DNA of 25,251 nucleotides from Facklamia sp050409585 (GCF_050409585.1 NZ_JBNUPE010000018.1:1-25251), one strand, 5' to 3'. Positions 1 through 8,270 are shown, counted from the stretch's first letter. The notes: generated by a model from the letters alone, not told the origin. A program made the numbers and translations.

Positions 1-13
1 TAATATTTTTCAT
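1..13 (-). CDS. Start of an unidentified gene running off the window
   Basis: An ATG lies at 13-11 on the minus strand and the first codons read Met-Lys-Asn-Ile before the window ends. A good Shine-Dalgarno (AAAGGAAG) lies about 6 bases upstream. A terminator upstream (113-149) separates it from the DUF1002 gene, so it should be the first gene of a new transcript. Too little is present to name a product. The call rests only on the start codon, the ribosome binding site and the leader hairpin. Confidence 0.4.
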
Positions 14-67
14 GGGAGCTTCCTTTCGCTAAGTTGTTTGTATATCTTTAGTGTATCAGAAGCTCCC
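14..67 (-). promoter_or_regulatory. Leader hairpin that would cover the ribosome binding site of the gene at 13
   Basis: A perfect 9-bp inverted repeat: GGGAGCTTC (67-59 on the minus strand) pairs with GAAGCTCCC (22-14), loop 36 bases. The 3' arm overlaps the Shine-Dalgarno and ends one base before the ATG, so folding would hide the ribosome binding site. No T-run follows, so it is not an intrinsic terminator. It does not match the SMK (SAM-III) or preQ1 layouts I know. The regulatory role is inference. Confidence 0.45.
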
Positions 68-112
68 TATTTTTATTTGTTTTATGTCACATATGTATTA
101 TCGTCTAACAAC

Positions 113-149
113 AAAAAGAACCAGGCAATCATTGACCCTGGTTCTTTTT
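113..149 (-). terminator. Intrinsic terminator after the DUF1002 gene
   Basis: A 13-bp perfect stem (AAAAAGAACCAGG and its complement) around an 11-base loop, with A/T runs at both ends so it could act in both directions. It begins 24 bases after the stop codon of the DUF1002 gene on the minus strand. Confidence 0.85.
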
Positions 150-172
150 ATAGCTTAAGACCATCTATCAGT

Positions 173-1936
173 TTACACTGGATCGACACTCTCTGTCTCT
201 TCAGTTGGAACTGTCTCATCCACGCTTTCTTCACTTGGTGCTTCTTCCTCAAGAAGTTCTTCTGTTGGCTCTTCTGCAGGGGTTTGAGTTTCTACAGAAT
301 CAACTGGCTCTTCAACTATTTCTTCTAAAGTTGTTTCTTCTTCAGTGGATTCAACTGGTGTGTAACCAGGAATCCTATAATCAACTGGGATTTTATTAGC
401 AATATAATTATTTTCAACATTGACACCATAAACAGCATTGAAATCATAGGTATCCTGATTTAATGGCACAGCTTCCATGGATACTGGGTCAACTTCACTA
501 ATTACTCCAGTTTCTAAATCGTATTCAAAACGTGCTACTGTGGTGATCTTAGTAGAGCTATCTTCTGCTACAGATAGACTAATTACTTTATCGTCTTGCT
601 CAATGTCAGTATAGGTATAAACTTGTGGAGCAAATCCAGTAGCGTTAGCTATTAACTGAATTATCTCAGCTAAGGATGCATCAGAACTTTCAAGATTTTC
701 AGCTTCTTGTAATTTAGCCATCCACAGATCTTTGATTGGTTGGAATTCAAAGCCTTCATTTTCAGCCGCTGCTTTTAAATCTCCTTCAAAAGAAGCTGTA
801 TATTGATAAAGCAATTCTCTAAAATTATCTAACTCTGCTTTCGTTTCAACTGTAAGCTCTGGTTGGATGGCTTCAATGATAAAGGTATGGGCATAGATAT
901 CATCTACACGGATCCCCTGATCGACTGCTTGCTTGAAACGATTGTATAAAGCAGGTAAAATTTCGTGATACTTTTCAGTATCAGAAAAATCAGGTGTTTC
1001 TACTGCTTTAATTTCATCAATAGTCATTTTAGGCTCTAGTTGAGCAAGAATATTGTCCCATTTTTTGTCTTCGATTGATGCATCTAGTTGTTGAACAGTG
1101 TCTTCATTAGCAGCAGCATCGGTCTGGGCAAAATCATTGGCATATTGCTCTAATTCTTGCTTCGTTTGATTAGAAATCTCTACATCGGTAGCAACTGAAT
1201 TATCGACAACATTGCCATCGCCTTCAATATTAGTGTTATTAATAACATTATTTACAACTGTGTTTACAATTTCAGTCGAGTTTACTTGACCATTATTTTG
1301 AACTTGAGCAGCAACTTCTTTCTTAATTTCAGCAATAATTACGTTTACTTGTGCATCGGTTAACCCTGTTTCAGTCCTAACATTATTTACGACAGAAATT
1401 TCTTTTTGTGCCGTTTGCATGTCATGCTGCTTAACTTCTACACCTTGTGACTCTAATAGAGCGTATAAGCCAGTAAGTGCCCCCTCACCCGTTACAGGTA
1501 AAAAACTACCAATTTTTAATAAAGCATTTTGAGCCCCTGCAGTAATAGCTGCATTTTGATAGGTTGTCGCTGAAACAGCAGTGATATTTTCAGGCGTTAC
1601 AATTTGAACTTTAATTCCTGTACCAGGTGCTTGAGGCTTAATATATACGGACGAGTATACATCTGTTGAAGCATCTGATCCAATGTTTAAATAGCGATCA
1701 ATCATCACACCGTCAACATAAATTGTATTCTCAGGAGTTACCTGATTAGCGCCTAATAATTGAATGGTTTGTTGGGCTTGTTGTGAATTTAAAGTCGCTC
1801 CTAAAGCTAATTTTTCTACTTGCAAAGTTTGCTCAGCCTGTTCAACTGCCATAGCTGATTGGCTAATCAAAGGCATACTGGCTGGAAAAGTTGTTAAAGC
1901 AGCTAAAGCAAGTAGTAAAACTTTTTGTTTTTTCAT
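173..1936 (-). CDS. Secreted DUF1002 domain protein
   Basis: This 587-residue protein starts with a classic signal peptide: Lys-rich start, hydrophobic stretch at residues 6-25, and likely cleavage after Ala-Met-Ala near residue 30. Residues about 35-215 match DUF1002, with the conserved run TGEGALTGLYALLES near residue 150. DUF1002 has no established function; it occurs in exported proteins of Firmicutes. The middle (about 215-520) is Asn/Gln/Asp-rich and not recognised. The last 65 residues are a low-complexity tail of Glu, Thr, Pro and Ser, as in wall-exposed proteins, but there is no LPXTG motif or membrane anchor, so release or non-covalent attachment is more likely. AAAAGGAG precedes the ATG. 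It is a single-gene unit with its own promoter (1976-2004) and terminators on both sides. Confidence 0.8.
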   Translation of the reverse strand: MKKQKVLLLALAALTTFPASMPLISQSAMAVEQAEQTLQVEKLALGATLNSQQAQQTIQLLGANQVTPENTIYVDGVMIDRYLNIGSDASTDVYSSVYIKPQAPGTGIKVQIVTPENITAVSATTYQNAAITAGAQNALLKIGSFLPVTGEGALTGLYALLESQGVEVKQHDMQTAQKEISVVNNVRTETGLTDAQVNVIIAEIKKEVAAQVQNNGQVNSTEIVNTVVNNVINNTNIEGDGNVVDNSVATDVEISNQTKQELEQYANDFAQTDAAANEDTVQQLDASIEDKKWDNILAQLEPKMTIDEIKAVETPDFSDTEKYHEILPALYNRFKQAVDQGIRVDDIYAHTFIIEAIQPELTVETKAELDNFRELLYQYTASFEGDLKAAAENEGFEFQPIKDLWMAKLQEAENLESSDASLAEIIQLIANATGFAPQVYTYTDIEQDDKVISLSVAEDSSTKITTVARFEYDLETGVISEVDPVSMEAVPLNQDTYDFNAVYGVNVENNYIANKIPVDYRIPGYTPVESTEEETTLEEIVEEPVDSVETQTPAEEPTEELLEEEAPSEESVDETVPTEETESVDPV

Positions 1937-1975
1937 AATTTTATGCTCCTTTTAAATTAATATGATGACACTTTG

Positions 1976-2004
1976 ATTATATCCATCCTAAAATACTTAT
2001 ACAA
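1976..2004 (-). promoter_or_regulatory. Sigma-A type promoter of the DUF1002 gene
   Basis: On the minus strand TTGTAT (2004-1999) is followed after 17 bases by TATAAT (1981-1976), then the ribosome binding site and ATG about 40 bases on. The -10 is perfect, the -35 close to consensus and the spacing ideal. Confidence 0.75.
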
Positions 2005-2035
2005 GTTATACCCATTTCTTTAATAAATTCTTATA

Positions 2036-2082
2036 AGAAAAAAGCCAGAAAAAGAATAATTTCTTCACATTCTTCTTCTGGC
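2036..2082 (-). terminator. Intrinsic terminator after nusB
   Basis: A 14-bp stem (GCCAGAAGAAGAAT pairing with ATTCTTTTTCTGGC, one G.U pair) with an 11-base loop is followed on the minus strand by TTTTTTC. It starts 5 bases past the nusB stop and ends the operon. Confidence 0.85.
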
Positions 2083-2087
2083 GCCAT

Positions 2088-2528
2088 TTAGATTTGGTTA
2101 GCTAAAAGTTTAGCGAGAACACCTGAGATAAATTGTCGTGATCGATCATCTGAAAAAGTCTTAGATAATTCAATCGCTTCGTCAACCGCTACTTTGGCTG
2201 GAACTTTCTCTTCGTCAATGAAGAGCACTTCAAAAAAAGCTAAGCGTAAAATGGTTAGATCAATACTTGCTATTCTATCAAGAGTCCAAGATTGGCTGAG
2301 ATATTGTTTAATCATATCATCTAACGCCAACTGATTGTCTCTTACTCCTCTAACTAAGGTTATTAGATAAGAATCTATCTCACCTGAGTATCCCTTCTCA
2401 GGATCATTACCGGCTTCTAAAGCGAATTCTACAGCATCCTCACTTTGAAACTGGTCACTAGCAATTACTAATTGATATAAACTCTGGACTGCTTTTTCTC
2501 TTAGCTGATGACGTGATAATTTTTTCAT
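2088..2528 (-). CDS. nusB: Transcription antitermination factor NusB
   Basis: NusB binds boxA RNA with NusE (ribosomal protein S10) and supports processive transcription of rRNA operons. The 146-residue protein has the usual length and all-helical family pattern: the Arg/Lys-rich boxA-binding start (RHQLREKAVQSLYQL, residues 5-19), the central SWTLDRIASIDLTILRLAFFE, and the C-terminal VAVDEAIELSKTF followed by FISGVLAKL. The start ATG sits one base after the stop of the asp23-type gene, so the two are translationally linked. This asp23-nusB order is common in Lactobacillales. It is the last gene of the operon and is followed by a strong terminator. Confidence 0.95.
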   Translation of the reverse strand: MKKLSRHQLREKAVQSLYQLVIASDQFQSEDAVEFALEAGNDPEKGYSGEIDSYLITLVRGVRDNQLALDDMIKQYLSQSWTLDRIASIDLTILRLAFFEVLFIDEEKVPAKVAVDEAIELSKTFSDDRSRQFISGVLAKLLANQI

Positions 2529-2529
2529 C

Positions 2530-2955
2530 CTATTCTCCGATTTCTTTTTCGCTATTCCTAATAGTTTTTAACTCTGAATTCATTTTTGGTTCTGTATCAA
2601 TCGATTGGACATGAACATTCACTTCACTGACGATAAGATCTGTCATGTATAGAATTTGTTCTTTAACACGTTCTTGAATAGCAGCGGCTATAACTGGAAC
2701 TGTTTTACCGTAAGCAATGCTTACATTAATATCAATCGAAATACGGTCTTCAATTTGACGCATTTTAGCATTAACACCTGATCCTTGAATACGCAAAAAT
2801 TTTCCTGCTTCTTTTTTTTGTGATGAACTAAGTACACCATCAATTTCTGAAGCAGCTTTGGCTGCAATGTCTTCCAAGACACCCATCGTAATATTAATTT
2901 CGCCTAAGTATTGTTCGCTGAGAGATTCAAATGCGACAGTTTGTTTATTTAACAT
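2530..2955 (-). CDS. Asp23/Gls24 family envelope stress protein (YqhY type)
   Basis: 141 residues with the Asp23 (DUF322) fold signature: GEINITMGVLEDIAAKAASE near the start, GVNAKMRQIEDRISIDINVSIAYG in the middle, and the VKEQILYMTDLIVSEVNVHV motif near the end. Family members are small membrane-associated or cytosolic proteins linked to cell-envelope stress and, in Bacillus YqhY, to control of lipid synthesis. No transmembrane helix is visible, so membrane association would need a partner. It lies between the M24 peptidase (11-base gap) and nusB (1-base gap), the conserved place for the YqhY type. Its exact role here is not shown by the sequence. Confidence 0.88.
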   Translation of the reverse strand: MLNKQTVAFESLSEQYLGEINITMGVLEDIAAKAASEIDGVLSSSQKKEAGKFLRIQGSGVNAKMRQIEDRISIDINVSIAYGKTVPVIAAAIQERVKEQILYMTDLIVSEVNVHVQSIDTEPKMNSELKTIRNSEKEIGE

Positions 2956-2966
2956 CCTTTAGCCTC

Positions 2967-4028
2967 CTATATAATTATTAATTCTTTGGGACTACGGTTG
3001 ATTGGTATTACACGATCTGCTTGCACAATTAAATCATCTTCAATGCGAACACCACCGATACCTGGTAAGTAAATACCGGGTTCATCAGTAATTACCATGT
3101 TCGTCTCTAAAACCGCTTCAGAACGACTAGAGACTGCAGGTTCTTCATGGACATTTAAACCGACACCGTGGCCAGTAGAGTGTCCAAAGTACTCACCATA
3201 GCCTTTTTCCGTAATATAATCACGAGCTATCGCATCTACTTCCTTACCAGTCATGCCAGCTTTAGCCTCTCTGATTACGCGTTGATGTGCTTCAAGTACA
3301 ATTTCATAGACTTCTTTCATTTTATCTGATATCGATCCTACCGCAATCGTACGAGTCATGTCAGACGAATAACCTTTATAGTAGCAACCAAAGTCTAGCG
3401 TCACAATATCGCCATCTTCAATCACTTTTTCACTCGCTACACCGTGAGGCATGGCAGAGCGTTCACCTGAAGCGACAATAGTATCAAAAGACATGCCTGT
3501 TGATCCTTTATCCTTAAGAAAAGCTTCTAACTCATTAGCAACCTGAATTTCAGTTACACCAGGTTTAATAAAGGTTAAGATATGTTCAAACGCTTGATCG
3601 GTAATTTCACATGCTTGTCGAATGGTCTCAAGTTCCGATTCATCTTTAATTAAGCGAATTTTTTCGATTAACCCTTGACTTGCTTTAATATCTGCTGCAA
3701 ATAGATCTTTAATTTTTAGATATTGACTGACATTCATATTATCTGCTTCTATGGCTAGTGTTTGAACCTTTTCTTGATCGATTAAGTTTTTAACTTCTTG
3801 ATCTACTCCGTTTTGATGGATAACAACTGTTGCAGACTTAACTTGATGACTAGCTTGAGTATTGTAACGGAAATCGGTAATAAAGAAGGCCTTATCTTGA
3901 GTTACAAATACGGCACCAGCCGAGCCGGTAAAGCCGGTTAAATATCTTATATTTAACATATCCGTTACATAGATTGCATCGAATTTTTGTTCTTTAAGTG
4001 ATTGACGTAATTTGTTGATTCTATACAT
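2967..4028 (-). CDS. pepP: M24 family Xaa-Pro aminopeptidase
   Basis: A cytosolic dimetal peptidase that removes N-terminal residues before proline. The 353 residues comprise an N-terminal creatinase-like domain (about 1-125) and the pita-bread catalytic domain (about 130-353). All five metal ligands are visible: Asp212 (TLDFG), Asp223 (SSDMTRT), His287 (STGHGVG), Glu316 (DEPGIY) and Glu330 (RIEDD). The size fits the YqhT/PepP-PepQ group; dipeptidase against aminopeptidase activity cannot be settled from sequence, so the symbol is provisional. AAAGGAG precedes the ATG. It follows rnjA by 40 bases and precedes the asp23-type gene by 11. In many Firmicutes efp sits between this gene and the asp23-type gene; here it does not. 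Confidence 0.9.
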   Translation of the reverse strand: MYRINKLRQSLKEQKFDAIYVTDMLNIRYLTGFTGSAGAVFVTQDKAFFITDFRYNTQASHQVKSATVVIHQNGVDQEVKNLIDQEKVQTLAIEADNMNVSQYLKIKDLFAADIKASQGLIEKIRLIKDESELETIRQACEITDQAFEHILTFIKPGVTEIQVANELEAFLKDKGSTGMSFDTIVASGERSAMPHGVASEKVIEDGDIVTLDFGCYYKGYSSDMTRTIAVGSISDKMKEVYEIVLEAHQRVIREAKAGMTGKEVDAIARDYITEKGYGEYFGHSTGHGVGLNVHEEPAVSSRSEAVLETNMVITDEPGIYLPGIGGVRIEDDLIVQADRVIPINRSPKELIII

Positions 4029-4068
4029 ATGATCGCTCCTTTACTTGTTTTAACTCTAATACTAACTA

Positions 4069-5778
4069 CTACTTCGTTTGATGAGGTCTTACCCCTTTAT
4101 TAATATCTAATAAAATCGGCATAATCATCGGATTTCTCTGCGTCTTCTGATAAATAGCCGGTTCTAATTGACTGAGCAATAGATCTCGCACGCTCCGTTC
4201 ATTTATATTAGCGCCTGACTCATTTAAGCCGCGGTTGATAATTGCGCGCGCCTTATTTTGAATATCATTGATCAGGTCTGCTGATTCTCGCATGTAAATA
4301 AAGCCTCGAGACATAATATCCGGTCCGGCAATCAATTGTTTAGCTTCAAAGTCAATAGTAGCTGAAACAATGATTAGTCCTTCTTCTGACAGAGCTTTAC
4401 GGTCTCTCAGTACAATGTTACCAATATCACCAATACCATTACCATCGACATATACATCCTGAGCAGGAAAGCGTCCTGCTACACGAGCAGAGTCGGCAGT
4501 AAGAGCTAGAACATCGCCATTAGACATAATAAAGCAATTTTCTTTTGGAATCCCAGTCATCTGAGCTAATTCCGATTGGATTTTTAACATGCGATATTCC
4601 CCATGAACTGGCATGAAATATTTAGGCTTCATTAAACGGTGCATTAATAATTGCTCTTGCTGACCACCGTGACCAGAAGTATGAATATTATTGACCTTTC
4701 CATGAATCACTTTGGCACCTTGCTCGCTTAATTGATTGATGACACGGTTAACACTCATAGTATTTCCTGGAATAGGTGAAGAAGAGAAAATAACGGTATC
4801 ATTAGGTTGAAGCGAAATTTGTCGGTGCGTACCATTAGCGATACGGCTTAAAGCTGCCATTGGCTCCCCTTGTGAACCAGTACATAGAATTAAAATCTTA
4901 TTAGCAGGATATTTATTAATATCTCTTGGTTCAATGAAAATATCTGCCCCTTTGTCATCCACATAACCTAATTCTCTAGCTGTCTTAATGGAAGATTCCA
5001 TCGAACGACCGAAAACAATTATCTTACGACCTGTCTCATAGGCTGTCATTACGACTTGTTGCAATCGAGACACATTGGATGCGAAAGTAGCGAAAATAAC
5101 GCGTCCTTCTTCTTTTTGGATAATGTTGCGAATCGAACGGCCGACAATTTTTTCTGAATTAGTAAAGGTTGGTACTTCGGCATTTGTTGAATCACCTAGT
5201 AATAATAGGACTCCTTCTTCACCAATTCGTGCCATCTTATGTAAGTCGGCTGGTTTGCCTACCGGTGTGAAATCGAACTTATAATCTCCTGTAAAGACAA
5301 TATTTCCAGGAGGTGTTTTAACTACCACACCATATGCTTCTGGAATGGAGTGAGTTGTTAGATAAAAACTAACGCTTGTTTTACGGAAACGGATCACAGA
5401 ATCTTCATCAATTTCATGAATTTCTGCATCACGCAACAGTCCACGTTCTTGTAATTTATTACGAATTAAAGCTGAGGCTAACTTGCCAGCATAGATAGGC
5501 ACGTTTATCTCTTTCAATAAGAATGGAATTCCACCTATATGGTCTTCGTGACCGTGAGAGATAATAACTCCCTTAATCTTATTACGATTTTGTAATAGGT
5601 ATTGATAATCAGGAATGACATAGTCAATACCTAACAATTCGTCTTCTGGGAACATCACACCAGAATCCATAATGATAATTTCATCTTGAAATTGGACGCC
5701 ATACATATTCTTACCAACTTCATTTAAACCGCCTAAGGCAAATACGCCTACTTCATTATTTTTAATATTTACTGACAT
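4069..5778 (-). CDS. rnjA: Ribonuclease J1
   Basis: RNase J1 is the metallo-beta-lactamase/beta-CASP nuclease with 5'-to-3' exonuclease and endonuclease activity central to mRNA turnover in Firmicutes. The metal-binding HGHEDHIGG motif, the GDYKFD Asp motif, the beta-CASP segment ending in HTSGHGG, and the late HGEYRM motif are present. The reading frame opens further upstream, but ATG at 5778 (Met-Ser-Val-Asn) is chosen: it gives 569 residues, close to the family length of 555-560, places the start one base after the rpoY stop, and has TGGTGGAG about 9 bases upstream. A longer product would add a 20-residue, Trp/Lys-rich extension unlike the family. The rpoY-rnjA pair is conserved in Bacilli. 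Confidence 0.95.
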   Translation of the reverse strand: MSVNIKNNEVGVFALGGLNEVGKNMYGVQFQDEIIIMDSGVMFPEDELLGIDYVIPDYQYLLQNRNKIKGVIISHGHEDHIGGIPFLLKEINVPIYAGKLASALIRNKLQERGLLRDAEIHEIDEDSVIRFRKTSVSFYLTTHSIPEAYGVVVKTPPGNIVFTGDYKFDFTPVGKPADLHKMARIGEEGVLLLLGDSTNAEVPTFTNSEKIVGRSIRNIIQKEEGRVIFATFASNVSRLQQVVMTAYETGRKIIVFGRSMESSIKTARELGYVDDKGADIFIEPRDINKYPANKILILCTGSQGEPMAALSRIANGTHRQISLQPNDTVIFSSSPIPGNTMSVNRVINQLSEQGAKVIHGKVNNIHTSGHGGQQEQLLMHRLMKPKYFMPVHGEYRMLKIQSELAQMTGIPKENCFIMSNGDVLALTADSARVAGRFPAQDVYVDGNGIGDIGNIVLRDRKALSEEGLIIVSATIDFEAKQLIAGPDIMSRGFIYMRESADLINDIQNKARAIINRGLNESGANINERSVRDLLLSQLEPAIYQKTQRNPMIMPILLDINKGVRPHQTK

Positions 5779-5779
5779 C

Positions 5780-5992
5780 TTAGAACTCCACCAACTTAAA
5801 GCCTGCTTGTTCTTTTTCATATGCCAAATGCGCCTCATCTAAGGCTTGGACATATTGGATGTTGTAAGATGTATTTTGAGTCACTTTTTCAATCGCTTCT
5901 ACGCGATTTTCTGCTTCAAGATAAAGGGAAAGTGTCCTTTCTCTTGTTGGAACTTGATCTTTACTTTCTTGGTACATTACTTTAAAAATCAT
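5780..5992 (-). CDS. rpoY: RNA polymerase epsilon subunit
   Basis: 70 residues matching the RpoY/YkzG (DUF1447) family: start MIFKVMYQESKDQVPTRE, the SLYLEAE segment, and the end GFKLVEF. In Bacilli this small accessory subunit binds RNA polymerase and is thought to protect it from foreign DNA-binding inhibitors. It is followed after one base by rnjA, its usual partner. Rare TTA/TTT-rich spacing and AAAGGAG precede the ATG. It opens the minus-strand run rpoY-rnjA-pepP-asp23-nusB. The 189-base gap to the divergent comG operon must hold promoters for both directions; I see no clear -35/-10 pair for rpoY. Confidence 0.92.
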   Translation of the reverse strand: MIFKVMYQESKDQVPTRERTLSLYLEAENRVEAIEKVTQNTSYNIQYVQALDEAHLAYEKEQAGFKLVEF

Positions 5993-6125
5993 GTAATAAA
6001 ACTCCTTTATTATTTTTTATTTCAACTGGTGGGTGAGCTAAACACTCGTTGTCAATTTATTCTATCATACTTTCATATATAGGTATAGTTAGACACTGAG
6101 ACGCTTATTTGAGAAAAAATATAAG

Positions 6126-6176
6126 CACCCTTTTAACCTTTATCTTGTATTTATCATTAGACTAATCAAAAGGGTG
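6126..6176 (+). promoter_or_regulatory. comG leader hairpin covering the comGA ribosome binding site
   Basis: CACCCTTTT (6126-6134) is the exact complement of AAAAGGGTG (6168-6176), giving a 9-bp stem and a 33-base loop. The 3' arm is the comGA Shine-Dalgarno itself, five bases before the ATG, so folding would block translation initiation. A weak promoter-like pair, TTGAGA (6109-6114) and TTTAAC (6132-6137) with a 17-base spacer, overlaps the 5' arm; if it were the real promoter the arm would be lost from the RNA. I see neither a SigX/ComX box (TACGAATA) nor a paired ComK box here. Confidence 0.4.
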
Positions 6177-6181
6177 AGTTG

Positions 6182-7234
6182 ATGATCGAAGAACTTTCTA
6201 AATCATTGATTAACGAGGCCATCAGTTTGTTGGCTTCCGATATTCATTTCATGCCAATAATTGATAACTATCAAATCTTCTTTCGAGTCAATGGTCAACT
6301 CCACTTCCACAAAAATGTCCCTTTGAGTCTAGGAAGAAAAATAATCGCTCATTATAAATTTTTAGCCAATATGGATGTCGGTGAAAAAAGACGGCCCCAA
6401 TCAGGTGCTTGTCCGTTTAAGATCTCAGAAGAACAAACGATTGAATTAAGATTGTCCACTATTACTAACGTCAACCTCATAGAGTCCTTAGTGGTTCGAG
6501 TGATTTTTAGTAAAATTCATAATTTTCAACAAATCAACAGCTACTTTCCCAATCAAATTGACCGCATTCGGAAATTAATTAGAAGAAAATCAGGGATGAT
6601 TTTAATTTCTGGCCCAGTCAATTCAGGTAAAACCACGACGATCTATCAACTTTTAAGAGAAAGAATGAATGAAGAAAAGTTACAAATTATTACTATGGAG
6701 GACCCTGTAGAAATCAAAGAAGCTTCTTTTTTACAAACGCAGGTAAATGAAAAAATAGGTATTTCTTATGACCTACTGATTAAATCATCACTCAGACATC
6801 ATCCCGATATTCTTTTTATTGGAGAAATTCGGGATGAGGAGACGGCGCGTATGACTTTAAGAGGTGCATTAACCGGGCATTTGATGATTGCAACGATCCA
6901 TGCTAAAGATACTTTCGGAGTGATTGCGCGTCTTAAAGAGTTAACCATTAGTGAGCAACAATTAAAACAATCTCTCATTGGTGTCATCTCACAAAGACTA
7001 GTGCCTCGCTTTTGTCCTTTTTGTAAAAGTAGTGTTCAAGTATCCTGCAATCATATTCCTAAAAAATTTCACCGAGCCGCTTTGTTCGAAATATTAGATG
7101 GCCAACAATTGAAAGAATATTTGAATCATTTTAATTTACCTTTAAACTTCTCGCCCCTTAATCATCAACTAAGAAAGGCATGGGCCTATGGATACATCAC
7201 TAAAAAAGAGTATGAACACTTTGAAGTTCTTTAA
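6182..7234 (+). CDS. comGA: Competence pseudopilus assembly ATPase ComGA
   Basis: The cytoplasmic GspE/PilB-type secretion ATPase that powers assembly of the DNA-uptake pseudopilus. In 350 residues it shows Walker A (GPVNSGKT, 144-151), the Asp-box EDPVE (173-177), Walker B (DILFIGEIRD, 209-218) and the His-box HLMIATIHAKD (233-243), plus CPFC (278-281) near the C terminus. A TTG at 6179 also opens the frame, but ATG 6182 sits five bases from the AGGGTG ribosome binding site and is preferred. It is the first gene of a seven-gene operon; its last 47 bases overlap comGB. It is slightly longer than streptococcal versions. Lys-rich, AT-rich codon use matches its neighbours. Confidence 0.95.
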   Translation: MIEELSKSLINEAISLLASDIHFMPIIDNYQIFFRVNGQLHFHKNVPLSLGRKIIAHYKFLANMDVGEKRRPQSGACPFKISEEQTIELRLSTITNVNLIESLVVRVIFSKIHNFQQINSYFPNQIDRIRKLIRRKSGMILISGPVNSGKTTTIYQLLRERMNEEKLQIITMEDPVEIKEASFLQTQVNEKIGISYDLLIKSSLRHHPDILFIGEIRDEETARMTLRGALTGHLMIATIHAKDTFGVIARLKELTISEQQLKQSLIGVISQRLVPRFCPFCKSSVQVSCNHIPKKFHRAALFEILDGQQLKEYLNHFNLPLNFSPLNHQLRKAWAYGYITKKEYEHFEVL

Positions 7235-8258
7235 TAAAGAAAAATTGCTCTTTAATCAAGAGGAAAAAATATATTTTTTACAGGTTTTAGCTGAAATGCT
7301 TGATGAAGGTTTCTCAATTTATCAAAGTCTGCAATTTATGAAAATACTATTACCTAAAAGAATTTTAATTATTAATCAAATGCTGGAAAAATTAAATGTA
7401 GGACAAAGCTTTGATCAAGTTCTTTTAAACTATGGGTATTCAAACCGAATTGCCGCTCAATTATTTTTTGCTCAAAGACAAGGCCGATTTATTCAAGCGC
7501 TTTTTGAAATTGTAAACCATTTAAAAAAGATTAGAAGCTATCAAAAAAAATTAATAAAAACACTTATCTATCCCTGTTTTTTAATGCTTTTTCTCTCCTG
7601 CTTATTGTTTGCAATGAGACATTGGATGCTTCCACATATTTTATCCTTCATCGATCAAGAAATTTTAAAAACTCATTTATTAGCTCGTTATTTACTCATT
7701 CTCTTTACCTTTCTTCCACAAATTAGCATCAGCTTTTTAGCAGTCACTTTAATTATTTACTTAGCTATTGATTTTTATTTATTAAGACTCCCTGTTATTA
7801 ACAGATTTCAACACTTAGTTAAGATACCTCTCTTTGGAAAGCTAATTAGGAAATATGTATCCTATCGTCTAGCTGATGAACTTTCATATTTTTACGCAGC
7901 TGGCTTTTCCATGCAAGAGACACTAGATCTTTTAATCTCATATCCCATTGATCCTTTAATCAGTGAAATAGCTGATTATCTGCAGCAACAATTTTTGGCT
8001 GGGAGCGAGTTGAGCGATTCATTAGAAAACATGGGTATTTTCACTAAAACACTTAGTTTAGTCATATATCAGGGTGAACTAACCAGTCAGACCGGTCAAA
8101 AATGTAAGCTTTATGCTAAAAAAATATTTGAGGAGGTGGTCGAAGATCTTAATAAGAAGCTCACTTTAGTGCAACCCATACTGTTTTTAATTATCGCTAT
8201 TATTGTAATGGCCATGTACCTTGTTCTAATGTTGCCGATGTTAACCATGGAGATATGA
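7188..8258 (+). CDS. comGB: Competence pseudopilus inner-membrane platform ComGB
   Basis: A type II secretion F (PilC-like) polytopic membrane protein, the platform on which pseudopilins are assembled. The 356 residues hold two related GspF domains with hydrophobic segments near residues 125-145, 170-198 and 325-350. Typical GspF pieces are LAEMLDEGFSIYQSLQFM, FFAQRQGRFIQAL, ELSYFYAAGFSMQETL and the C-terminal VQPILFLIIAIIVMAMYL. The start at 7188 is backed by AAGAAAGG nine bases upstream, though ATG 7212 is possible. Either start lies inside comGA, implying translational coupling. Its stop is followed at once by the comGC ribosome binding site. Confidence 0.92.
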   Translation: MDTSLKKSMNTLKFFNKEKLLFNQEEKIYFLQVLAEMLDEGFSIYQSLQFMKILLPKRILIINQMLEKLNVGQSFDQVLLNYGYSNRIAAQLFFAQRQGRFIQALFEIVNHLKKIRSYQKKLIKTLIYPCFLMLFLSCLLFAMRHWMLPHILSFIDQEILKTHLLARYLLILFTFLPQISISFLAVTLIIYLAIDFYLLRLPVINRFQHLVKIPLFGKLIRKYVSYRLADELSYFYAAGFSMQETLDLLISYPIDPLISEIADYLQQQFLAGSELSDSLENMGIFTKTLSLVIYQGELTSQTGQKCKLYAKKIFEEVVEDLNKKLTLVQPILFLIIAIIVMAMYLVLMLPMLTMEI

Positions 8259-8270
8259 AAAGGAGCTATT

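Noticed and set aside
14..67. SMK (SAM-III) or preQ1 riboswitch
   Set aside because: Only one helix is visible and the conserved core bases of these classes are absent.
38..328. Plus-strand reading frame rich in Phe and Tyr
   Set aside because: It crosses a bidirectional terminator and lies opposite the DUF1002 coding end; no ribosome binding site and no family resemblance.
5779..5838. Longer start for RNase J1
   Set aside because: The extra 20 residues overlap rpoY, have no family match, and the ATG at 5778 has its own ribosome binding site one base after the rpoY stop.
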